Shown here in pieces: positions 27,714 to 41,368 of a DNA stretch of 64,000 nt (positions within the stretch are counted from its first letter, which is position 1; each line of letters opens with the position of its first letter). The stretch covers positions 14,161,767-14,225,766 of the forward strand of contig OZ059898.1 of NCBI GenBank assembly GCA_964057225.1, in the 5' to 3' direction. The position numbers and the translations under genes were made by a program. The notes under the pieces were generated by a model. That model saw only the letters and a list, made by a program, of their open reading frames with translations, made no database searches and was not told where the DNA came from. Source of the DNA: Auanema rhodensis. Its lineage: Eukaryota; Nematoda; Chromadorea; Rhabditida; Rhabditidae.

Positions 27714-30116
27714 TGCGTTGTACCCTTCTATTGAGTATTCTTAAAAACGATACAATATTAGATAAACTGAAAAAGGATAAGCAAAATGACGACGAGAAAC
27801 AATCAGCAAAAACAACAAAAAAAAGATTGAACGTTAAGAAAATATATGAGAATACTTGTACTACTAAATATAGAGATGTCACAAACTATATATAGATCTT
27901 ATTCAAGTAGATCAGCTTCTACATTTGTTTGTCCGTTCATCGCCTCTGGCTATATATGATGTTGATTATAAGAAAGTGGGCGAGAACGAGGGGGAGGAGG
28001 GGGAGGTGGAGTAGAAGTAGTAGTAGCTGGAGATAGATGATGTGATCTGATTGAACAACGACGCCAGCTCAGAAGATGAATCTCAGAGAATACGAAGGAA
28101 CGAGAGAACAGACACTAAGAGATAGGCAATGAAGCATGTGAGAGAGAGAATTTAAATCTATCTTTAAGGTTTTCATCACAGCTTTTCGCTTCTCTAAATA
28201 TTTCCAAAATAGCTCTGAGCTCTCAATTGACGTGGAGTGAGAAAAATTGGGAAAGAAAACGTCCGGTTTTGCGTGTTAAGAGCAATTCCCAAGAGAGAAG
28301 AAATGAAATAGCCACTAGGGTTACTCACGTGTTTGGTCTAACAGGCGGGTCACAATCTAATCAGACAAGTTACTTTTCAGAAAGCTGTTCTTAGAAATGG
28401 TCCTCAAAGAACTCATGAAAAGTAGGTAAAAAGGAAAAAAGTGCTTGATCAAGATCTTGCTCATCAGACACAAGCAACTGCCTCGTTGAGCAATCTTAGA
28501 ACGTGCACGATGACGACAACATGATCCAGTGAAAAGTAATTCTGAAACCTTAATTAAGAGTCTGTTTTGAAGGAGAAGAAGTAAAAGAGGAAGCAGCTGA
28601 GATAGAAACAAGGATGAACGTCGACGACAAAGACATTGAAGGATGATGAACGTAACATGTCTGAGACATTCCTCACAAGGAAAACTGAATATGACATGAG
28701 GTGTCTAAGTACGGCAGTTAGATGAACTCTGGGTACATGCTATTGGTGGCACAACACACGCTACAACAATAATAAAATCAACAAGCAGTAGAAGCTCACA
28801 CAGCAGAACTGACTTGTGCAGTCAGATTCAGGAACTAATATAAAGCTTTGTATATGCGCGAGTGTAGTCAACCACATATACATATAAGGTCATGTCTCCA
28901 GGCTGTGTTGTGCCTTCCCACTTACGCAGATGACTTTATAATCAGGTTTGCAGTAGATTTGATGGATTCTGGAGTGGGTGAGAGATAAACATATATTGAA
29001 ATCAAATGAGCAATGCTGTTCATTCAGCAGAGTGGAGGTGAATCAGGGCGATATTACCATTTAGTGAAAATAGGACAATACTGGAATACGACGAGATGCA
29101 AGCGAGGGTGGCCGGCCAAATTAGTAAATAGAAAATGAAGCAAGAAATTGGGTAACAGAAGACACACATCACAGTTTACCAACACGGAATTGATGATGAG
29201 CAACAGAGACGGAAGACGCGAAACTGCGACGGATGTCTTCAAGCAGTTTCGTTTAAGAAAAAAAATTTTGAGACAGCAGAAACCCACTAGGTTTAGACCA
29301 CCGTCTGCCAAACTTTTTTGTGACGAAATGAACGGCAAGTTGACAATACGAAAGAGAGAGAGAAATAGGGAGAAAGAGCACGTAAGCACGTGAAGGGTTA
29401 CGACATCAAGAACCCGCATCTGACGGAATAAGGCATAATTAAGAAGTTGAGAAGGGAATTTGAAGATGCGGTGGAAGACCCTCGTCAGACAAACGAAATG
29501 AAGCCTTGGAAATGAGAAAAGTAAACTAGATGTTGAAGTTAACGCTATCTCTCTTTCAACTAGCTATGGCTATATATATATATAGTATATAGTATATATA
29601 GCACTGGAAGTAGTTGAAAGTTAAAGATGATGAGATGGGGTGTAGTAGTTGTTGCTTCTGTACTGAGCTTCATCTCTTCTCAAAGGATGGTGAGAACAAC
29701 GAAGAGAAAAGCAATTGAAACGGAATGGAAGAGAGGAAGCTAGATAGAGGCATACAGACGAATATCTTTACTTGCATGAGGACAGTTGAACGTATGAGTA
29801 TCTACTCAGCCATCTGTTTATGTGTGTGTGTGTGTATCCTATGTATGGGTGTCTGTGTGTATTTTGTTTTTTTTTTTTAGAAAAAAACATTTAAAAATAA
29901 AAAAAAAGAAAGAAAAAAAAGAAAAGAAGTTAAAGAACAATTGTAAGTGGAATAACACTGAGAACAGAAAAAGCTCTGATGTGATTGATTCTGAACAGAT
30001 GAGAGTATAATTGGCAATAAGGCGATACCCGAAGGACAATAACTGAACGATTCCTGACCTCAGCTATTTCTTGTTATTCACTCGTACTCATCACTAATTT
30101 TCTTTTTCTTTTACTT

Positions 30117-30148
<32 letters not shown>

Positions 30149-30464
30149 TCTCCCTCTCTCTCTCTATCTCGTTCTCACCCTCTTTTCATCTCTATGTCTT
30201 TCTAGATGTCATATATGATAACTTAGTCAACTGCTTCGTTTAACTCAACTCCCCCTGTTGTTCTTTGTAAACTTTTTAGAAATTATTTTCAAAATAGGAT
30301 ATGATGAAAGAGCCTTTTCAGTGCAATTTAAAGATAAAAATGTTAACATCTTTACATATATTATAAGAAATGCTATTTATGTGCTATAGTTAGAATCTTA
30401 AACGAATTTCAGTAAATCTTTAATATTAGATCTTCTCAAAGGAGATTAAAATGATGATGAACAA

Positions 30465-30499
<35 letters not shown>

Positions 30500-31598
30500 T
30501 ACAAGCTTTTCAGGAGATGTATACTTTCCAAATATTGAAAAAGAAACCTTTAAGAGATTATGATTATAAATTTTATCAAATTATCATAAGGATTCTATGC
30601 ACCTGCTTCAATTAAAGTTTTTCTTAAAAGGACTCTCTCTCTCTCTCTCTCTCTTACTCACTCTCTCTCACTCTCTCTCTCTTTCATTCTCTCTTCTTAA
30701 ATAGTATTTTGATATATTTTGTTTTCTAAGTTTTCCATGTTTAGAATTTATAGATTAATAACATATAGTTTCGAGAGGCTATTCGAATAAGTAAAATATG
30801 ATTGTTTTGAAGGGGACTATAAGTTGGAGAATAAGAGAGAGAGATAGCGAGAGAGAGAGAAATGAATAAAGAGAGAAAGAGAGAGTGTTGTACCTTTTAA
30901 CAACTGAAAAGGCAATAAGACTTTTGGCGCTGTTTAGTTGGTCATCTGAAAATGTCTATAGATGAAGTTACAAGACTATTTAATTAATTTCATTTTCATT
31001 TATTCCAGACCACAGTCAGTGCTTCTTCTACTTTAATTCATTTTCTTTATATATTTCTTTGAATTTCTTTAAATAATTATAAACTTAATTATAAAAACAA
31101 TGATTTAAGATCTTCTAATAGTATAGTAAAGAAGAGAAATATTATTTAAATTTCCTTTAAGAGCATGGCAGCTTTAGATAGAGATTCTTTGTTCAAGAAA
31201 TTAAAATGAAATATAGAGAATATGATTATGAGAGGATGGAGACCTTTCAAATATTATGAGGTTCAACGTGAAAATGAATTGTTAAGCCTATGTTTGAGCT
31301 TGATCCTTGAGACGTTGAAATGCTTCAGTGTCTCCCTTCTACTTGTTCTCTCCCTCTCTCCCTCTCTCCCTCTCTCTCGTTATATCTTGAAAGTTAATCA
31401 GTGAGTTGTTTCGCAAATATTGAAAGCAATACATATAAAACTTATCAGAAATTAGGCTATTCCATGAAAAGCAAAGAAACATAGTGCTGATAGATTTCAA
31501 AATTCCTTTTTGACAACAAAGTGACATAAAGGGAAGTAATGAAGAATTGTGGCTAGAAAGTTAGGAACTTGAATGACTGATGGTTGAAAGAGAAACGG

Positions 31599-31673
<75 letters not shown>

Positions 31674-32270
31674 TAAAAGGATTGAAGTTTTGAAGTTAAA
31701 TAGTGAAGAAACCCAGGTTATTCAACATCAATGGATATTGTTTCTAAAATAATATATTTTCCTTTTTAAAATTTTAATTTTACAATTGTATAGGATGTCA
31801 TTGTTGTTGGTTATTTGAAAATGGTAGAAAAAGTACAGGAAAAGGTAATACTCTAAATGACTAAATGATCAAAAGAGCTGAACGGAACAAAGCGAAGAGA
31901 ATGATTGAAGAGAGAATATGAGTAAAATGGATTTTTCTGAGTGAAGATGCCATAACATACATACATACATTGACTTACTTGCTTTCATTTCAAGCTTTTT
32001 GTAAGAAAAAAAAGATGTATTTTGCTGGAGAAAGGTGATGTCATGACTACGAATTAGGTATTTAAGTGCTGGAATGATGTAGCATCTGATAGTATATGAT
32101 CGTTCTTTTATATTTTTTAAGGTAAAATCAATGACAACTCTTGCTCAGTAGCATATAATAGCGATGAAGGGGGCGAAAACGATATGAAAGCTGGGTATGC
32201 TTGTTAAAGCAAAACAAAAACCATTCGTAGACGACCACAGAAGGAAACAGAAGAATGCAGAAGAAGCTAC
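27714..32270. other. 5' flank of the orcokinin gene and gene-poor DNA
   Basis: No gene can be supported. The part 27900-29500 is less AT-rich than its surroundings and probably includes the orcokinin promoter. Frames at 28357-28611, 29054-29419 (-) and 29148-29393 (+) overlap each other and show no known motif. GA/CT arrays lie at 30117-30170, 30469-30485 and 31602-31667, and a G11 tract lies at 30486-30496. Confidence 0.4.
31602..31667. repeat. (GA)n microsatellite
   Basis: About 66 nt of pure GA. Confidence 0.9.
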
Positions 32271-32483
32271 CTTGACTGTGTTCTTGTTTCTGCTCTTCTT
32301 GCTCATGAACTGACGACGATGGTGTAGTTGAAACGTTGCCGTTGCAAGTCTGTGTGTGCGTATGCTGTGCACGACTTCAACTGCAACATTGACAAGGAAG
32401 AAGTGAACTGTTGATTTGCTCATCGGTCCATTTGAATAAGAGGCGGAGAAATGGTCGTAACGATACTCAGTGAAGAAACTCAT
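32271..32483 (-). CDS. Candidate first coding exon of an unidentified minus-strand gene
   Basis: A 71-codon open frame begins with ATG at 32481-32483 (MSFFTEYRYDHFSASYSNG). It runs to a GTAGCT donor after lysine, in a segment clearly GC-richer than the surrounding DNA. It is basic and His/Arg-rich (HSIRTHRLATATFQLHHRR), with no signal peptide and no motif I know. No matching downstream exon could be recognised, and neighbouring islands do not fix a frame. It may be a real 5' exon of a gene with long introns or a chance frame. Confidence 0.22.
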
Positions 32484-34999
32484 TTTAACGACTAATTTTG
32501 CTATTTAAATGTAAATTTGTCGATTAGTAAAACGTAGAAAAGATAATTTTTGTGTTTGAATTGAAATGAGAAGGCGTCAATTCTTCTCTGAACGATCGTA
32601 TGACCCGCCTGTGGGTTATCCGAAACTCCAAATTTCCCTTGGGGCCAATTTTTCGAAATCATAAATATTTTTTTCTGTAAATTCTATGAACTAGAGTTAA
32701 GGCCAAATACGGCTGATCTTGTTGTCTTGTTACGTAAGACAAACGATCTAAAGGTTAAAAGCAAGTTGAAATGGGTGTGATGATACACTTGATCATATGA
32801 GTTTGTAAACTTACTCTGGCTTCAACATCTTCGATAGTGCTGTGGATCGCAAAGTTGAGAAAAATGATTTAAGACCGAAAATAGAAAGAGAGAATGAGAG
32901 AGAGACAACGAGTGAAAGAGAGAGAGAGAGAGAGAAAGAAAGAAATACATAGAGAGATAATAGGAGGGATATCCATAGTTTTTCATCTTCACTTTAGCAA
33001 GTTTGCAAAACAGTTGATAAACTGGAATAGCTTTATGCCCCTACCCAACATCTACAAATGCTGTTCCTAAACAAAAGTTCAAAGGCTGAATACTTCTGAC
33101 AAAGTCCGTTGTGTGTATGTCAAATGTGTGAGTGTGAGTATGTACATATGTATGTCGACACAAGAGAATTCAACCATACGTGATAAAGATTCCCGATGGA
33201 TTTGTTTTCAATTCACGATTTGTGCTTATCTGGAAACATAAATGCTCATATGTATATTCATATATTTGAAGAAGACGAAGAAGATAAAGAAAGAAAGAAA
33301 GAAAGAAACAAGAAACAAAGTACAGTTGAAGGACGTTTATGATGCTTAGATGAAGCATAGAAACTGTTTGAAATATAAGAAGATGACGAAATAAAGTTTG
33401 ATAAAGAAGAGCATGAAGAATGATATAAGACATATGGAACAATGAAGAATAAAAATGCAAAAGAAAAATGAATTTTGCATCAGACAGATTAGACTGATTC
33501 TGATGCAGTTAATCCTTTCTTCTCCATTTTTTCATAATTTTCCTCTTTTTTAGATTACAAAGAAGACATTGTGACATTGGTTTTCCATATTATGAGGTTG
33601 GTCAGTTTTTTCTGGCAAGTCTACTGAAACTATGAAAACTTGATAACAGCACTCTGGCTGCGCTTGATATGATGTTCAACGTTTTTTGAGAGCTTGCTGA
33701 CCACTTGAATTCATCTTCGTCCTCAAAACAGCCCGTAGGGAATTGAGCTGTTCGAAAGTCAGTGTCACTTGTTCCCTTAGTTACCCTTCTCTATTCATTT
33801 TTTCTTCGTTTTCACCCACCTCATCTTTCATATACTCTTTCTCTCTCTTTCTAGCTCTCTATTTCTCTTTCTTTCATTCATTCACTATCTAATATCTTCA
33901 TGCTCTTCTTAACTTAACTTCAGTATCTTGAGTTCAATTGTAGAAGATGACAACGAGACGAAGAGGATGATGAGAACTGAGAAGAAGATGAAACAGAAGA
34001 AGAAGAGAAAGAGAGAAAGATAGTAGAACAATTCTTAGTAGTTTCAAGTATTTCTGAGAAAACCATGAGAGATCCAAATGAACTACTGGCTGTCCGTCAA
34101 CTCTTTGCAGATCCCTAAAGGTATTACTCTAAGGAAGTATAAGAAATGAGATAAACGACAGATTACGTCATCATCAATCCATGTATGACGATTGCTATAA
34201 GATCTGAAAACTAATTTTGTGATAGATCGTATAGTAGTAATAGCACTAAGACTAAATCGACTGACTTCTCTGATACTTATTAGCTGGCAATATAATTGCA
34301 TGAGAATTGGTAGAGTATTTGTGACAATTAGAAAGACGATGAGCATTTTCTTTAAACGTCTTACTAGCTTGAGAGAGCTGGGCATTACAGATGTTCAAGA
34401 AAAGGTCAAGAGAGAAAAAATGGCTTTCGAAGCATACATCTATGAGGTAAAGTTGTTCTTATAAGCTCTTTTGAATTTCAAAATACTTAAATATTGGGTT
34501 GAAAGAAGTAAAATATAAAACATAGCTCATAAAAAAACTTTTGCAAGCATGAGCTAGGAAACTCCTGATAAATGTCAATGGAATTAGAGTGCAAGCAATG
34601 AACCTTGCAGCCAAAAACGAAAAACTTTATTTGAAGAACATGCTTAAGATGCAGAATGACTGAAAGGAATGTGGAATTGAAATTGTTGTTTTCTTTTCTA
34701 GATGAATAACTAGAAATACTATATAAATTGCTTTAAGTTGTAATAATATGAGTTAGATGATTCATGAGCATTTGACCAGCGTCTTGACGGAGTAATGAAA
34801 GATGTCAGAATGCAAGTTGTAGTAGTAGCAGTGTTAGAAGTGAGTGAGGAAGTATTAGTTCTATCAATTTGTGTTCCGAAAAAAAGAATCTTATGTATAT
34901 ATATAACTATATATATAACTATATATATATATACATTACTATATCTTCTAAATGAGTATGAAACTGAATAAAAATAGAAATAAATTAGTCATCTGACAT

Positions 35000-35066
35000 C
35001 ATTATCATCATCATCATCATCATCATCATTTTCTTTGCTTCTTCTTCTTCTTCTTCTTCTTCTTCT
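35000..35066. repeat. ATC and CTT triplet repeats
   Basis: About ten ATC units (35000-35030) are followed within a few bases by about ten CTT units (35037-35066). Confidence 0.85.
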
Positions 35067-36269
35067 CTTCGTTTTCTTCATAGTTATATCTAGTTATAGA
35101 ACTAATTAGAATATTAACGTCACGTTATTACACGTGTATACGTGTAAAATAAGTAAAATCTACGTGAAATGTTTATGAAATAAGCACATTTATACATTAT
35201 GTAGAAGCTTGAAGCGGTTGTTTTTTAATATTTTAAACTTTTTTATCTTAAAGCTTATAGTTTTTCAGAGCATTTTGACACTGTTATCCACCATCAAGTT
35301 GCTCTCCGTCATTATTTTCTGGTTTGGTCAGGATCAAGTCAATTGGATTGAAAAGTGAAAAATGGAAAAGAAAAACAATGAGAATTATGGTGCGAAGCAT
35401 TATAAGTGATACTGAAAAGCTTAGACAGAGAAAATCTAAAATCTAAAATAGTAATCAATCTATTCTCTTCAAAGGATAAGAATGATCTCAGAATGTGCTT
35501 AAAGGCTATAATTTGGTTTGATATCTGATCATTCTATCTATTACTAATCTAAACTTTTAAAACATTTCAAGCAAAACAATCAAGATTTCAAAAGAAACAA
35601 AATAAGACGAAATTCAATTAAGAGCAACCCTTTAAGTAAATTTCTTTAAAGTTCAAGAAAGAAGAATCTCTGTTTTAAGTATAGAACAATGGAAAAACAT
35701 CAAAAATCCTCCAAAATTATTCAAAAATACAATAATTTGATTGAAACAAATGCTCATCATTCATGAAATTAAGACGGAATTACTTACATTTAAGAATATT
35801 TTTTCTGTATTCTATAGGGCTAGAAGTTTCAAAACAGAAATGACATCTATTCTTCAATATCTAGACATATATATATCCGTATTTGATATTACATCTACAT
35901 ATTATGTTTGTAATATTATGCCAATAAATAGACAAAAAAAAAGAAATGAAAAAAGAATATTTACACTTTTCTTCAAATAAACAAATTAAAATTTTAAAAA
36001 TTTTTGTGAAATATACATAGATATGTAAGAAATAATGTATATTTCGAAAGAGAGAGAGAGGGGGGAAAGAGAGAGAAAGAAAGAGAGAGAGAGATGTATA
36101 AAGAGTAGAAGATAGAAAGCAAGAACTATGTATGTAAAATGTAGAAAAACAATATTTTAAGACAAACATATTACCTTTTTAAAACAATTCTTCTCACTCG
36201 TAAGTGCACGGATCCTTAGATACTGAATGTGCAAAAAATGCACAAGAAATGAAAAAGACAGAGAGAGAA

Positions 36270-36270
36270 T

Positions 36271-36335
<65 letters not shown>
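36270..36335. repeat. (GA)n microsatellite
   Basis: GA dinucleotides with a single short interruption. Shorter impure purine arrays occur just upstream, near 36050-36095. Confidence 0.85.
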
Positions 36336-36337
<2 letters not shown>

Positions 36338-36885
36338 TAGAAGGAAATATGAAGACCTAAAAAATGAACATGAGAATGAGAATAAAAAAAAAGAAAAAAA
36401 AACGAAATAATACAGGAAATACACGGGGGTGGATAACTGAGAAGGTATTTCATGTTATGAATAATAATATATCAACCATAATAAGTATTGTTTTAATACT
36501 TTTTACATTATTTTTTATGAATTTTAATGTGAAAATATAAATTATAACATAGATATACATATAAATAGAAATATATGTATATATAGACGTATAGCTAACA
36601 TATACCATATACATATAGTTAAAGGTGAATGCTCTAAGCTTATGCTATCATGAGAATGTTAAGTATATGATTTTCATTGAAAATCAAAGTACATATAGAT
36701 GTATAAGTATAATAATATTTATAAATTTGAATTGTTTTTTTCCCAAAACTTGTATGAAATATTGAAAATCTTTGCATTTTGCATAGATAAATCATTTTTT
36801 CTTTTTTATAGACATACATACATACATATACATATATCTTATAAGAACTATTAAAGAGATTTCAAAACATGATGACGATGAATAG

Positions 36886-36913
36886 TAGCAGCAGCAGCAG
36901 CAGCAGCAGCAGT
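36886..36913. repeat. AGC triplet repeat
   Basis: About nine AGC units in otherwise noncoding DNA, so no polyglutamine or polyserine tract is implied. Confidence 0.85.
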
Positions 36914-39352
36914 GAAGTTTGTGGTACTGGTAGATGAGGTTGGAGCTACTAGTGCTACTGCTACTGACTACTACTACTGAAAGCTATATAGAATAGTATC
37001 AGGTTCAAATGGCAGAAAGCATCAAATTAATATTTTTTTTGTTTTTGACCTGTTAATAACGAAAAAAAAAAAGAATTCCGGTATTGTATATATACATATG
37101 TATATTTCGTGACCAAATATGTATATATGTATAGTTTAATTGCTTAGTTGTTGATCGTTAAAGACAGAGACATCAACAAACGATAACAGAGTATTATATT
37201 GAAATTAATAGTTAATAAAATTATTCATTTTACTCACTTTTAGTCTATGAATATACCAAAATAAGAACCAATATCTACCAACCCTCTCTTCTTCTTCTTC
37301 TTCGTCTTCTATACGCTTAAGTTTTTTTCTCTCTCTTACCTTTCTCTTTTTCGATTTTTATCTATCTCTCTCTCTCCCTCCTTTTTTTCCGTTTTTGTAC
37401 ATATTTCATCAAAATAATGAAGAAAAAACATATTTTTCTACTGGCTGTGTGCATCTGGTACCTCAGTAATTCCACACCATGCTTCAACCACCTCTTCCAC
37501 ACACCCCCCCCCCACCTACTTCTTTCCTTAACTTTTGACTTTTCAGACAACAGTCCACGTTTCCTGAATAGATTGAGCTTCGATTTTGACGTCGTTCAAA
37601 GTCCGGAAACGTTTGGTGCTATTGCTACAAGTCTATAGAATCAAGTATTCTATATCATATACAAATAGTTTTTATTCTCGTTAGAAGGAATAATTCTGAA
37701 TACAACTGTGCTGTGTCATACCCAGGGGGAAGGGAGGGGGGACAATGTTCAAAGACTTCATAGCTCATCAAAGCAGCCAATTTTTTTTTGTAGGTCATCC
37801 CCCATAAAACATTTTCAGTAAAAAACGAAAGAGGAAGAAGAACGAAAGATAAATGGCCACCACAGTATGAGAATCAGAAATTATGGGTTACAGATCACAT
37901 CAAATGTTTGAAAAGTAAAAGGTAAATGGATCAAGTTTGAACTTTTTTTTTGTTTTTCAACATTTTTAGCAAAAAGTCATAGTCGTAGACGAAGAAATTG
38001 GAGAAAGAAAAGGGAGCATAAAGAAAAAAAGAAATAGGAAAGGAAAAGACATGAATTAGATATGAAAATATAATAAAAGACAAGAAATAATAATAAAGAG
38101 TAAAGAGAGTACATACAAGTATCTACAAAATATTTAAAAAAAAAACTTAAAAAGTAAGTTTTCGAAAAGTATTAATGTCAATCATTAGTTGAACTTAAGA
38201 AAAATGAGAAAAAAAAAAGTTTGAAAACAGTTTGGATGGTGGAAAGTTCTATTTGAAATTGAAAAAAATAAACTTAAGGTCTGTCATGGCTACTACTTGA
38301 CTATTTGCTGTTTGAACATCTAATTATGATCAAAAACCATGAATGATCTTTCAGAAGTTCTGAAGACTGATGAAGAGCAATTACAATTCAAAAATGTAAT
38401 TTTTAAGTTGAAACTCTTAGTCATTCAATACTATTACGTAGTAATCGATTACATTTTTTGAAACATTTATATTGAAAATATTAAGAAATTCCGTTTGAAT
38501 TGGAGCAGATGTTTGAATACAAAGTAGCTTCGATTAGCTGAAAGTTTTAATGAGTTCAACAGAAAAGGCTTTATGGTCTATTTAGTTTCAAGTATGATTT
38601 TAACAGATGGAATTCCCTTTCTCTCTTTCAAATATACTCATATTTCTTTCTCTGTTTCCCTCTCTCTCTCTAAATCCTTCTCACCTCTTTCTCGTTCTCT
38701 CTTCTTCTCTTTCAACTTTTAAATTTAACGAGTTTTCTCTTTTCTCATGTCTTCTGACAGATGTAGCATGCAACATACTCTGTCAGATTTGAAGATTGAC
38801 CACCGCTGTTTTCAGAAATCCACGTTGCCACTGAAGTAGGAGGCGTGGGTAGTTATTGAATCTATTCGAGTTGTGCCATTTCAAAATATTTTAACCCATT
38901 TTCCTGATTTAGAAACTATGAGTCAATAATACGAATTAAATATGTAAGCACAAGGCTTGAAAAGAATTCTGAAGCAGCCAAAGTTTATGGATATTCAATT
39001 TAATTTTTGTTTTTTTTTTCTGTTTGAAATTCAGAAGATCAAGCTTTTTTCGAAATTCCGTCTAGAAACCACTGCTTTCGGAAGTAGATAAGCTAGAATG
39101 AATTGTATGTAAAACGGATAACGAAAGACAAAACTAATTCAATGATGCCAAACGACAACACACACGATGATCTTGACGTCTTCAGTTTCGATTCGTCGTT
39201 CTTGTCTTCATGTATGTGAATGTTCAACACATTTCCTCGTCCTGATACGAATGATCGAAGAAAAAAAAGAAAATAAAAGAGAAAGCGGAAGAAAAAATAT
39301 CGGAATAGTGTGAAATAAGATGTTATGTAGGAGAACGTAAAATAGTGTGAAG

Positions 39353-39547
39353 CTATAAAACGTAAGCAATGTTCGTCATCAACATCAATGTCATCAGCTT
39401 CAGCATCATCTCGTCCTCGGCATCGTCCTCTTTGACGTCGAAGTAGCCGTACTCGTCGTCAGCATCATCAACCTCATTATCATCATCATCATCATCATCA
39501 TCACCATCATCATCATAGTCATTATCTGTAGCAGAAGCTGAATTTCC
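39353..39547 (-). CDS. Candidate acidic coding exon of an unknown gene
   Basis: A TGCTTCTTAG acceptor precedes a 65-codon minus-strand frame. It opens with GNSASATDNDYDDDG, continues as a long Asp run, then reads EVDDADDEYGYFDVKEDDAEDE, and stops at TAG 39353-39355. The Asp run comes partly from a GAT triplet repeat, but the GC-rich, non-repetitive core (DEYGYFDVKEDDAEDE) looks coding. After that core a different frame stays acidic (DDAEADDIDVDDEH), so a one-base indel or sequencing error is possible. No partner exon was identified. Acidic tails of this kind occur in many unrelated nuclear and secreted proteins. Confidence 0.3.
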   Translation of the reverse strand, partial: GNSASATDNDYDDDGDDDDDDDDNEVDDADDEYGYFDVKEDDAEDEMMLKLMTLMLMTNIAYVL

Positions 39548-40609
39548 CTAAGAAGCACAAAGAATAAAGTGATTTCATTTCTTCTTAAGGCAATCAACTA
39601 TTTAAAATGTTAATTAACTCAGTTTATTCTTCAAAATTGCGTTATTTAGGTATGGAGCTTCATTAATCTCCTCAGCTTCTTCAACAATAATTATCAAACG
39701 CTTCGTGAATCTTAAATCCTATTAATCAAACTTAATCTATAAGGAATGCTCATCACGTTCTCATTATATTTAAATAATTGAAATCGCCCTGTGAGTAAAT
39801 TGAGAATAAAAATAATTCCAATACCCCCCTCTCTCTCTCTTTCTCTCTCTCCGTTTACCACTCTCTCTGTTTACCTCTCTCTCTCTCTCTATTTCTCTCT
39901 TTCTCTCCTTTGCATATATTTCTTTCAACTTGTAATATCAGACTTAACATACATGTTGCAGCTTATTGTCATATAAAGTTAGCTGTATTATCTTATTTAA
40001 TAACAAATTTATTCAAAAAAATTTATTAAATTTAAAAGATTTTTGTGTCAGAAAAACTGAGAAAAAAGGAAATTCAGAGGTGTTCGATCAAGTGAACAAG
40101 GAGGTTATCAAGTCTAAAGAAAACTTCTGAGAAAGTTTATATTATACATAAACGAATCAAATGGAAAATAATTTGACCCAATCATGCATGTGATATATGA
40201 GTTTTCCGTGAATAAGCATTATCCAGTTATTTTATGAAAAGTAGAGAAGGTTAAGTAACTGAGAGAGAGAGAGAGAAATCGAAACCTTATCTCATAAGTA
40301 AAAACTTTTTAAAAAAGCTCATTAATCTTAATAAACGTTAGGTACTAAGTTAAAATGCTAATTTTTATATAGTTTTGATTATATATAAAGTACAATTTCA
40401 ATTAATTCTATTAAAATATTTAAATAATATGAATTTTGAATAAATTTTATGAACATATTTAACTGAAAATGAACCCATACTATCGTTGAAGATAATAAGC
40501 ATTTTATGTGCAAATTATGGTTTTTCGATGAAAAAAGGTTACATCAGAAGGCGTTTTTCAAATGGGAGCAGCATGATGAACTTAGCTGTAACAGCTCCAA
40601 TAGATACAG

Positions 40610-40659
<50 letters not shown>

Positions 40660-41263
40660 TATCGTTTGTTCTTGCCTACATGCATAGCTACAAGATAACA
40701 AGTAAGAAGCTAAATCAACATCTCAAATCCTAGAAATAAAAAAATTGAAATTATATGAAACATACAAAGGATATCTGTAAGAATTTATAGTTTTATGAAT
40801 AACTAGTTAGATATAATGAATGTTTTTAACCTTTTAATGCTTATATGTATATGTATGAAATGTTTTTACAGTTTATTTGAATTTATACGAAGATTTATTT
40901 GAATTTTTGCAATACAAAAAATATTTATCATAGTAAAAGCATATAAATTGAATTTGAATTTGACTAAAAAAAAAAGAAAAAGAAAAAATATGAAGGTCAA
41001 GAAGCTTGAGAGCAGCAAGATGAGCGCAAATTGATAGGAATAAATTGGAAGAGAAAAATAGACAAAAATAACTTGTAACATGATGTTTTTCCAACTTCAG
41101 AAAAAAAAAGAGAGAAAGAACGAAGAGAAATGAATATAAAATGTTCAAAAAGTAGAGTATAGTGAGTAATTAAAATGATGAAATTCACGAAATAAAATAT
41201 TTTTTTTCTGTTGAAGAGAATTTGAAAGAAAATTTGTTTTTTTATTTCTGAAATTAAAATAAT
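39548..41263. other. Intergenic or intronic DNA with CT repeats
   Basis: AT-rich, with interrupted CT arrays at 39829-39908 and a pure (CT)n array at 40612-40652. A small GC-richer patch at 40540-40610 is open in several frames. No gene supported. Confidence 0.4.
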
Positions 41264-41368
41264 TTAAGCATCATATTCTTTTATCCAAAGAATAGAAAAA
41301 CAATAATCTGGAGAAAGACGAATTTCAACAATTCTTCGTGGATGTGGTGAGGGAGCCTTCAGAATTGG
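41264..41368 (-). CDS. Candidate terminal coding exon of an unknown gene
   Basis: After a GGTTAG acceptor, the minus strand reads PILKAPSPHPRRIVEIRLSP, then DYCFSILWIKEYDA and TAA (41264-41266). The composition is protein-like and the frame is open for 34 codons in an AT-rich setting. A competing + strand frame is also open here, and another minus-strand phase gives only 14 codons. The preceding exon was not found in 41370-44430, so this is an isolated call. Confidence 0.25.
   Translation of the reverse strand, partial: PILKAPSPHPRRIVEIRLSPDYCFSILWIKEYDA

Larger units (their letters stand above)
32484..39352. other. Gene-poor, repeat-rich region
   Basis: No gene supported. Contents include GA arrays near 32880-32945 and 36270-36335, ATC and CTT triplet repeats at 35000-35066, an AGC triplet repeat at 36886-36913, and C10 at 37504-37513. 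Islands at 34060-34450 and 37420-37640 have open frames on both strands without recognisable motifs. One of these, on the + strand near 34391-34446, is flanked by CAG and GTAAAG and could be a small exon. Confidence 0.4.

Noticed and set aside
29054-29419. 121-residue minus-strand and 81-residue plus-strand overlapping frames
   Set aside because: They shadow each other, show no motif and have no convincing splice sites; the open frames fit local base composition.
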